The notes under the pieces: model-generated
Database searches by the model: none
The model's input: only the letters and a program-made list of their open reading frames with translations
What the model was told of the DNA's origin: nothing
Made by a program: the position numbers and the translations under genes
Assembly: GCA_964590495.1 (NCBI GenBank)
Contig: CAZPWQ010000062.1
Location: forward strand, 1-19,481
Length of the DNA: 19,481 bases
DNA from: CAZPWQ01 sp964590495
Lineage (GTDB): Bacteria > Bacteroidota > Rhodothermia > Balneolales > Balneolaceae
Direction: 5' to 3'
Shown: one piece after another, positions 13,712 to 19,481 of the stretch
Numbering within the stretch: the first letter of the stretch is position 1
How the letters are laid out: every line of letters begins with the position of its first letter

Positions 13712-14377
13712 ATGAAGATAGAAATTTGGAGTGATATTACATGTCCGTTTTGTTATCTCGGTAAACATTACCTGACACAGGCACTGGAAAAAATTTCCCT
13801 TGGTGAAGGAATAGAAATTGTCTGGTGCAGCTTTGAGTTGGACCCCGGAGCTGACAAAGATTCCCATGAAGATATTTATGAACTTTTGGCAGCCAAATAC
13901 CGGCAACCACGGAAATGGGCAATAGAGGCAAATAAAAAACTGAAAAGTAAGGCAAACGAAATTGGACTGGCTTATAACGCAGAAAAAATTATACCCACGA
14001 ATTCCTTTGATGCTCACAGACTGATTAAGCTGGCAACAAAGTTTGGTTTGGCTGATAAAGCCCAGGAGCAACTATTTACTGCTTATTTCGTGAAGGGCAA
14101 ACATATTGCAAGGCAAAAAACATTAAAACAGATAGGTGACGAAATCGGGCTTGACAGGGGAGCTGTAGATGGATTGTTTACAGGTGATTTGTTTGTGGAT
14201 GAAGTGAGAGCGGATGAATGGGAGGCAAGGAAAATGGGTATACAGGGTGTACCTTATTTTTTATTTGAACGAAAATATGCAATATCCGGAGCTCAGCCCC
14301 CTGAAATATTTTTGGAAGTACTTCATAAATTTTCAGAGAAAAGTCACGTGAAACCTGTCGTAAAAACAGGTATCTGA
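13712..14377 (+). CDS. DsbA-family (FrnE-like) thioredoxin-fold oxidoreductase
   Basis: A 221-residue DSBA-like thioredoxin-fold protein. The CPFC active site is at C11-C14 in WSDITCPFCYLGK, with the inserted helical region at about 50-165 (TNSFDAHRLIKLA, ARQKTLKQIGDEIGLDRGAV) and the cis-proline motif GVPYF near 189-193 (MGIQGVPYFLFE). There is no signal peptide, so it is cytoplasmic, like FrnE and 2-hydroxychromene-2-carboxylate isomerase relatives. A redox or stress role is likely, and the substrate is unknown. It looks like a single-gene unit between korB and a convergent DUF1801 gene. Its base composition is more AT-rich and its Shine-Dalgarno stronger than in the neighbouring korAB, which could mean acquisition by transfer. 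Confidence 0.9.
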   Translation: MKIEIWSDITCPFCYLGKHYLTQALEKISLGEGIEIVWCSFELDPGADKDSHEDIYELLAAKYRQPRKWAIEANKKLKSKANEIGLAYNAEKIIPTNSFDAHRLIKLATKFGLADKAQEQLFTAYFVKGKHIARQKTLKQIGDEIGLDRGAVDGLFTGDLFVDEVRADEWEARKMGIQGVPYFLFERKYAISGAQPPEIFLEVLHKFSEKSHVKPVVKTGI

Positions 14378-14435
14378 TCTTAACAATCAACCATGAAAGG
14401 CGCAGTCCCTGGGCATCTCTCTACGAAACCAATCT

Positions 14436-14463
14436 TTCTACTTTTTACCTTCTGCTTTCTACT
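14436..14463. repeat. Degenerate 7-bp tandem repeat at the DUF1801 stop codon
   Basis: On the minus strand the heptads AGTAGAA, AGCAGAA, GGTAAAA and AGTAGAA run from 14463 to 14436, beginning with the last base of the stop codon. The polypurine tract parallels the exact heptamer array at 8640-8674, which also touches a stop codon. Confidence 0.6.
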
Positions 14464-14885
14464 TACTCCACCTCATACTTCTTCTTCATGTACTCCACGG
14501 ATTCACGGATAAGTTCTCCCAAAACCTCCATATTTATTTGATCAAGATTTTTTACATAGAGACACGATTTCCCGGTCTTAAATTTGCCAAGCCGGCTCAT
14601 CAGCTCATCATACCGGTCAAATCCGGCCATAATATACAGGCTTATATTTTGTTTCCGCGGTGAAAAACCGCTCAGAAACCAATCGCCTTCCCGGCCGCTT
14701 TCGTATTTATAGTGATAGCTGCCAAAACCTATCATGGATGCTCCCCACATCTTCGGTTCTTCGCCTGTGATACATTTCATTAAGTTCAGAATTGCAAAGC
14801 AATCTTTACGTTTTTGCTCGTCGGTGACGGAGTTAAGGAATTTCGTAACGTCATTATCGGTAGGTTTTGTCTTCAGGTCAGCCAT
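14463..14885 (-). CDS. DUF1801 domain protein
   Basis: A 140-residue cytoplasmic protein matching the DUF1801 (YdhG-like) family. It has an N-terminal helix (VTKFLNSVTDEQKRKDCFAI), the conserved PKMWGASMIGFGSYHYKYES (about 44-63), WFLSGFSPRKQNISLYIM (68-85) and a C-terminal GKFKTGKSCLYVKNLDQIN segment (about 99-117) ending in a helix. The fold resembles YjbR/YdhG proteins; biochemical function is not established. It is a single gene, convergent with the DsbA-like gene and preceded by the methyltransferase gene on the same strand across a 119-base gap. It ends at a heptameric purine repeat. Confidence 0.88.
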   Translation of the reverse strand: MADLKTKPTDNDVTKFLNSVTDEQKRKDCFAILNLMKCITGEEPKMWGASMIGFGSYHYKYESGREGDWFLSGFSPRKQNISLYIMAGFDRYDELMSRLGKFKTGKSCLYVKNLDQINMEVLGELIRESVEYMKKKYEVE

Positions 14886-15004
14886 TAGTATCGGATTTAT
14901 TGGTCAAGTGTTGTTATAAACAGCTGATTAGTACCACATTACATCTTTCTCTACAATTATGCCAGCAGGAAAAGCCTTGAAGAGCTTCGCTTGGGCATTC
15001 AACT

Positions 15005-15742
15005 TTACTCAATCTTCCCCAGTCTCAGGAAGACAGGAAATTTTACCTCAAAAGAATTCCCGGAAGTCAATTTACCTATAATCTTACCCATAATTTCCGG
15101 GACGGGGTTAATTTTTTCATGAGTTTTTAATTTTTGGACTGCCGACCAGGAATAAAAAAATCCCTCCAGGTCGTTTGCCGTCCATTCCAGGTTTATTTCA
15201 AAAGATGGTGAAGAGATCTCCGGGAACGGAAATGGAATCGTTCGGTACTGACTGTTGATATAGTTTCGTATTTCATTAAAATCTTTACTGAATACATCTT
15301 CATAAAATTGATGAATAACAGGATCAACTTCGGGATTTATTGCGATACGTCCATACCCAAAGACAGCCAGTAATGCGCCTTCAGCAGCCGTGCGTCTGGC
15401 CTCTTCGTAGAATCTGTCAAAATCAAACCAGTGAATAGCCTGTGCAACTGTGATAAGATTAAAGTAGTCGGAAGGGAAACCGGAATCTTCGGCCTGCACA
15501 TTGTGATATTCAATATTATCCTTTCGTTCTGCATGTTCCATTTGACGGCTGCTGATATCACTGGCACAGACCTTTTGAAAGTAATCGGATAGATAGACGG
15601 CTACCTGCCCGGATCCGGTGCCGCAGTCCCATGCGTATCGTTTTTCCTCCAGGTGTTTTAGAATAAAATCATACAGTTCCTCCGGATAAACAGGACGATA
15701 CCGGGAATAATAATCTGCTTGTTCGGAAAAGAGATCATTCAT
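15005..15742 (-). CDS. SAM-dependent class I methyltransferase
   Basis: A 245-residue cytoplasmic methyltransferase with a Rossmann-like core. The N-terminal FSEQADYYSRYRPVYPEELY (about 5-24) is typical of the Methyltransf_11 group related to yeast trans-aconitate methyltransferase-like proteins. Motif I is WDCGTGSGQVAVYL (38-51), motif II includes VCASDISSRQMEHA (58-71), NVQAEDSGFPSDYFNLITVA (80-99) holds the adenine-pocket acidic residues, and HWFDFDRFYEEARR (103-116) is a family signature. It transfers a methyl group from S-adenosylmethionine to a small molecule that cannot be deduced. The gene is divergent from the large TolB-amidohydrolase gene with a shared 116-base promoter region. Confidence 0.88.
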   Translation of the reverse strand: MNDLFSEQADYYSRYRPVYPEELYDFILKHLEEKRYAWDCGTGSGQVAVYLSDYFQKVCASDISSRQMEHAERKDNIEYHNVQAEDSGFPSDYFNLITVAQAIHWFDFDRFYEEARRTAAEGALLAVFGYGRIAINPEVDPVIHQFYEDVFSKDFNEIRNYINSQYRTIPFPFPEISSPSFEINLEWTANDLEGFFYSWSAVQKLKTHEKINPVPEIMGKIIGKLTSGNSFEVKFPVFLRLGKIE

Positions 15743-15782
15743 AAAATTCCTTTGGGTAATATTGTGAAATAAGTTACTTAAT

Positions 15783-15801
15783 AGTTATTTACAGAATAAC
15801 T
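15783..15801. promoter_or_regulatory. Inverted repeat in the divergent promoter region
   Basis: AGTTATT (15783-15789) and AATAACT (15795-15801) form a perfect 7-bp inverted repeat with the 5-base spacer TACAG, midway between the methyltransferase start (15742) and the TolB-amidohydrolase start (15859). It may be an operator for either gene; no regulator gene is adjacent. Confidence 0.35.
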
Positions 15802-15858
15802 GGATTGGTTTTTATATGTTGCAATTTCATATCTCAAAATTTAAAGGGGAAAGTTTTC

Positions 15859-18800
15859 ATGAGACAAATAAACGTAACATTTTTTACACTCATCTTAGTT
15901 TTATTCTCCGGATTAATATGTCAGGTATTGGCCCAGGATAAAACGGAATCAGATACTTCGGCTGTTGAATACAGTCACGAAGATCTGCCGCTTGATGCCG
16001 AACGTTCTGTGCATCTTCAAACAAATGAAGGTACCTGGTTGTCGCTTGATGTACACCCGGACGGGGAAAAGATCATATTTGATTTTATGGGAGATCTGTA
16101 CGAACTGCCCATTGAAGGCGGCGAGGCTGAGCGGTTAACCCGCGGAATGGGTTTCGATTCACAACCAAGGTACAGTCCGGACGGAAGTAAGGTCGCTTTT
16201 ATTTCGGATCGAAGCGGGGGAGACAATATATGGTTTCTGGATCTGGTGACGATGGAAACTGAAAAGCGGACGTCCGGCAAAAACTATCGGATGCAGTCTC
16301 CGGAATGGACACCCGACGGAAATTATATCATTGCCGCACGTGCGGGACTGCGGGGAGGTCTCCATAAGCTGAGGATATACCACGTGGATGGTGGCAGCGG
16401 TTCCGAATTCATAGAGACTCCCGATAGATTGAAAACGATAGAACCGGCTTTTGGCGGAGATGACCGTTATTTGTGGTTCTCTCAGCGGACAGGCGACTGG
16501 AATTATAACGCTACTTTCCCACAGTACCAGCTGGCCAAGTTTGACCTGGAAACGGGAGAGCGGCACACACAGACGGCGCGGCTCGGTTCCGGCTTTCGCC
16601 CTACACTCTCGAATAATGGAAGATGGCTGGTGTACGGAACCCGGCATGAGACCGAAACAGGGCTTAGGATCAGGGATCTGGAAACCGGTCAGGAGCGCTG
16701 GCTTGCTTACCCGGTGCAGCGCGATGACCAGGAATCGCGTGCCACACGTGACGTACTGCCTGGGATGTCTTTTACGCCTGACAATGAATCTGTCATCGCA
16801 TCATACGGGGGACGAATCTGGCGTATACCGATAGCCGAAGGAGCAGAAGCAGTGGAAATACCTTTTACCATAGACGCTGATATTGATCTCGGCCCCAGGC
16901 TCGAATTTAAATATCCGGTGGAAGACACAGAACAATTTATCGCCCGGCAGATCCGCGATGCCGTGCCTTCGCCTGACGGCAGCAGGCTTGCTTTTACATT
17001 GCTTAATGATCTTTATGTAATGGATCTGCCGGATGGAACGCCACAGCGGCTGACCGATCTTGAGTCAACCGAGGCTTTCCCGACCTGGTCGCCCGACGGA
17101 CAGTGGATCGCTTTCTCTACCTGGAACCCCGGAGAAGGCGGACATATTTACCGCGTTGAGAGTAACGGTGCCGGCAATCTGCAACGGCTGACTGAAAGGT
17201 CGGCACTTTATCAGAATCTGGCGTGGTCGAAAACTCAAAATCGCATAGTTGCCGTCCGGGGAGAAGATCGTATGTATTACCATTCTCCGGGTCCCTTTGT
17301 ACCTTTTTCGGCCCACGAACTTGTATGGATACCTTCCGGTGGTGGCGAGGTACAGTTTATTGCCAGCACAGAGGGGCGGCAAAGCCCGCATTTTATTAAA
17401 AATGACGATAGAATTTACCTGACCCATTATCAGAAGGGCTTATTGTCTATTCGCTATGATGGAACCGATGAGCGTGAACATGTCCGGATCACCGGCAAAA
17501 CCTCTCCCGGATCTGATTCTCCACAACGTGCATCTGTTATTCTGATGGCGCCCGAAGGAGACCAGGCGCTCGCGGAGATCGGCAATGACATCTACAGCGT
17601 AACCGTACCCCGGGCAGGTGAAGCCCAGAAAGTGAGTGTTTCGAATCCAAAGCGTGCTTCGTTTCCCTCAAAAAAGCTTACCGATATAGGCGGACAGTTT
17701 CCGGCCTGGAGTTGGGATGGTAAAACCGTTCACTGGTCGATCGGCAACGGCCATTTTATGTACGCTCTTGATGCTGCCGCCGAACGGGATCGCGAGCAGG
17801 AGCGGTATGACCGGCAGAAAGGTGAAGAAGACGACGAGGAGGAAGAAAACGGTGACGAGGAGGATGATCCCGAAGAGGATGAAGAAGAGGAGGATAAGGA
17901 GGATGATCCTGATCGTCCTGAGGATTATGAGCCCGAGGAGTTGCGGATTGAAATAAGCGCCGAGCGGGATCTCCCGAAAGGACAGCTTGTACTGCGCGGC
18001 GCCCGTGTCATTACTATGGCTGATGAAAAGGTCATTGAAAACGCCGATATCGTCATTCGGGACAATCGCATCGAAGTCGTGGGAGAACAGGGGTCGGTGG
18101 ATATTCCTTCCGGCGCTGAAATTCGCGATGTCAGCGGACAAACCATTATTCCCGGTTTTGTCGACACGCATGCTCACGTTCGTCCGTTTCGGAATTTGCA
18201 CCAGCCACAGATCTGGTCATTTATGGCAAATCTGGCTTACGGCGTGACAACCCTTCGCGATCCTCAAACGGGTACCACCGATCTGCTTACCTATTCCGAC
18301 ATGGTGAAAAATGGCGTAATTATTGGTCCCCGGATCTATCAGACCGGCCCCGGGGTATTCTGGTCGGAACAGATCGAGGATCAGGATCACGCTCGTGATG
18401 TTATGCGGCGATATAGCGAATATTACGATACGAAGACCATAAAAATGTATGTGGCCGGGAATCGCGAGCAGCGACAGTGGATCCTGCAAGCCGCCAAAGA
18501 GCAGGAGCTGATGCCTACGACCGAAGGTTCGCTCAATATGAAGCTTAATATGACGATGCTTATCGATGGTTATCCGGGGCAGGAACATAATTACCCGATC
18601 ACCCCGATTTATGACGATGTTGTTCAAATCACAGCGGAAGCAAAGATGGCGTACACACCTACGTTGCTTGTAACATATGGAGGGCCGTGGGCGGAAAATT
18701 ATTTTTATTCACATGAAGATCCGGTAAACGATCCGAAACTGCGATACTTCACCCCGCAGCGCGAACTTGACAGCAAGACGCGCCGTCGTGGTTCGGGCTG

Positions 18801-19242
18801 GTTTCATGAAGAGGAATATGCAATGGATCGCCATTCCCGGATTGTCGGGCAGATTTATGACGCCGGCGGAATCCAGGGGGTGGGCAGTCATGGCCAGCTG
18901 CAGGGACTCGGTTATCACTGGGAGCTCTGGGCGATGTCGTGGAATGACATGGACCCGCATAAGGCGCTCCATATCGCCACCATTCATGGTGCTAAAGCAC
19001 TCGGGCTGGACGGGGATATCGGAAGCATCGAAGAAGGAAAGCTGGCAGATCTGGTTATTCTCTCACAGAATCCGCTTGAGGATATCCGAAATACCAATAC
19101 CATTGAACATGTGATGAAAAACGGCCGCCTCTACAACGGGGATGATCTTCACGAAGAATGGCCGCGAACCCGGGGCACCGGCAAGCTCTGGTTTCAGCAG
19201 AATCAGCCCGAAGGACTACCGGGTCTGTATTTGATGGAATGA
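15859..19242 (+). CDS. Secreted TolB-like beta-propeller / amidohydrolase fusion
   Basis: An exported fusion of about 1127 residues. The ATG at 15859 is preferred to an upstream TTG at 15805 because it has AAAGGGGAAA about 8 bases before it and begins a proper signal peptide (MRQINVTFF, hydrophobic core, VLA-Q at 25/26). PD40/TolB-type WD40-like repeats fill about residues 50-650, with SPDGSKVAFISDR near 108, TPDGNYIIAA near 149, SPDGSRLAF near 371 and SPDGQWIAF near 412. An acidic linker rich in Glu and Asp lies at about 655-695. The amidohydrolase domain follows from about 710: LVLRGARVITMADEKVIENA, HxH at H771/H773 in VDTHAHVRP, H910 in GQEHNY, then GSHGQ (H1011) where many relatives have an Asp. 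It ends with the usual GSIEEGKLADLVIL and VMKNGRLYNGD. It is probably a secreted metal-dependent peptidase or amidase; the substrate is unknown. Confidence 0.93.
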   Translation: MRQINVTFFTLILVLFSGLICQVLAQDKTESDTSAVEYSHEDLPLDAERSVHLQTNEGTWLSLDVHPDGEKIIFDFMGDLYELPIEGGEAERLTRGMGFDSQPRYSPDGSKVAFISDRSGGDNIWFLDLVTMETEKRTSGKNYRMQSPEWTPDGNYIIAARAGLRGGLHKLRIYHVDGGSGSEFIETPDRLKTIEPAFGGDDRYLWFSQRTGDWNYNATFPQYQLAKFDLETGERHTQTARLGSGFRPTLSNNGRWLVYGTRHETETGLRIRDLETGQERWLAYPVQRDDQESRATRDVLPGMSFTPDNESVIASYGGRIWRIPIAEGAEAVEIPFTIDADIDLGPRLEFKYPVEDTEQFIARQIRDAVPSPDGSRLAFTLLNDLYVMDLPDGTPQRLTDLESTEAFPTWSPDGQWIAFSTWNPGEGGHIYRVESNGAGNLQRLTERSALYQNLAWSKTQNRIVAVRGEDRMYYHSPGPFVPFSAHELVWIPSGGGEVQFIASTEGRQSPHFIKNDDRIYLTHYQKGLLSIRYDGTDEREHVRITGKTSPGSDSPQRASVILMAPEGDQALAEIGNDIYSVTVPRAGEAQKVSVSNPKRASFPSKKLTDIGGQFPAWSWDGKTVHWSIGNGHFMYALDAAAERDREQERYDRQKGEEDDEEEENGDEEDDPEEDEEEEDKEDDPDRPEDYEPEELRIEISAERDLPKGQLVLRGARVITMADEKVIENADIVIRDNRIEVVGEQGSVDIPSGAEIRDVSGQTIIPGFVDTHAHVRPFRNLHQPQIWSFMANLAYGVTTLRDPQTGTTDLLTYSDMVKNGVIIGPRIYQTGPGVFWSEQIEDQDHARDVMRRYSEYYDTKTIKMYVAGNREQRQWILQAAKEQELMPTTEGSLNMKLNMTMLIDGYPGQEHNYPITPIYDDVVQITAEAKMAYTPTLLVTYGGPWAENYFYSHEDPVNDPKLRYFTPQRELDSKTRRRGSGWFHEEEYAMDRHSRIVGQIYDAGGIQGVGSHGQLQGLGYHWELWAMSWNDMDPHKALHIATIHGAKALGLDGDIGSIEEGKLADLVILSQNPLEDIRNTNTIEHVMKNGRLYNGDDLHEEWPRTRGTGKLWFQQNQPEGLPGLYLME
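17824..17940 (+). other. Acidic low-complexity linker inside the TolB-amidohydrolase gene
   Basis: About 39 codons are almost all GAA, GAG, GAT or GAC (Glu and Asp) with some Lys, Pro and Arg. It separates the propeller from the amidohydrolase domain. Repeats of GAGGAGGAT-like sequence make it prone to in-frame expansion and contraction. The charge would suit calcium binding or a salt-tolerant extracellular protein. Confidence 0.75.
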
Positions 19243-19481
19243 GTTCTCCAAATATTTTTCCTCGTTCCACACCTCTGGTGTGGAACGAATTCCTGTGACC
19301 TCCCGGTCGCGAAAGGTTCGGGAGTGATATGCTGGCAATTAGCTTTCCATTGTTAAGTCATGCAATATGCCACCGGAGGTGGCGGAATCAGGCGTGCCCG
19401 ACCCGGGGGTCCGGCACCCGGGGTTATAAGGATAGGGTATATGGAAAACAAAATAATGCATAACGAATAAAGAAAGACGAT
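19243..19481. other. Hairpin-rich 3' region after the TolB-amidohydrolase gene
   Basis: No gene was recognised. There are three hairpins: CGTTCCACACC / GGTGTGGAACG (19263-19287), GCCACC-GGA-GGTGGC (19369-19383) and GTGCCCGACCC / GGGTCCGGCAC with one mismatch (19394-19417). A 9-codon frame MENKIMHNE (19441-19470) is too short to call. Confidence 0.5.
19263..19287. terminator. 11-bp perfect hairpin, possible transcript end
   Basis: CGTTCCACACC (19263-19273) and GGTGTGGAACG (19277-19287) form a perfect stem with the loop TCT, 20 bases after the stop codon. The following bases (AATTCCTGTG) are only weakly T-rich, so it may act as an RNA-stabilising hairpin or be a dispersed repeat instead of a true intrinsic terminator. 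Confidence 0.45.

Noticed and set aside
14353..14371. Terminator of the DsbA-like gene (ACCTGT...ACAGGT)
   Set aside because: It is only a 6-bp stem, lies inside the coding end and has no T-run.
15805..15858. Upstream TTG start for the TolB-amidohydrolase gene
   Set aside because: It would add 18 residues before a clean signal peptide; ATG 15859 has the better ribosome site.
17668..18201. Minus-strand frame with a very hydrophobic stretch (IILLILLFFILFG)
   Set aside because: It is the reverse complement of the acidic GAG/GAT linker in the TolB-amidohydrolase gene and not a membrane protein.

Overview
The window looks like chromosomal DNA from a Bacteroidota-like marine or halophilic bacterium, most plausibly of the Balneola/Rhodothermus side of the group. 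This is inferred from the gene content: secreted M14 peptidases, secreted TolB-propeller/amidohydrolase fusions, DUF2911 proteins and a two-subunit 2-oxoacid:ferredoxin oxidoreductase. Further hints are the mostly weak Shine-Dalgarno signals, the acidic proteins and the many short palindromic intergenic repeats. No marker gene fixes the taxon. I see no rRNA, tRNA, CRISPR array, integrase, transposase or phage gene.

Layout. Positions 157-2697 (+): secreted M14 carboxypeptidase-like protein with a C-terminal glutamine-amidotransferase-like domain. 3008-3958 (-): TPR lipoprotein. 3959-4395: gene-free inverted-repeat element. 4396-5298 (-): EamA/DMT permease whose N-terminus is interrupted by a frame problem. 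5424-5969 (-): secreted DUF2911 protein with a terminator running into the permease gene. 6033-7136 (-): secreted amidohydrolase. 7565-8230 (-): exported MsrA. 8231-8663: repeats and a probable HTH-gene remnant. 8664-10108 (-): arsR-SRPBCC-SRPBCC operon with two matched palindromic operators on its promoter. 10414-13385 (+): korA-korB. 13712-14377 (+): DsbA/FrnE-like protein. 14463-14885 (-): DUF1801 protein. 15005-15742 (-): SAM methyltransferase. 15859-19242 (+): large secreted TolB-propeller/amidohydrolase fusion. The last 240 bases hold hairpins.

How the genes work together. Only two groups are clear functional units: the ArsR-controlled SRPBCC operon and KorAB, the thiamine-diphosphate, ferredoxin-dependent oxidative decarboxylase for a 2-oxoacid, probably 2-oxoglutarate in the TCA cycle. 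The rest are mostly single-gene units. Several are envelope or secreted proteins with roles in peptide or amide hydrolysis and in oxidative-damage repair.

I do not see a convincing new multi-gene system. The signals most worth a second look are: a U UUU UUA slippery heptamer exactly where a -1 shift would restore the permease N-terminus, inside a terminator U-tract; twin operators at the arsR promoter; near-perfect palindromes in both spacers of that operon; a nested inverted-repeat element at 4043-4382; and heptameric tandem repeats that start at the stop codons of two unrelated genes.
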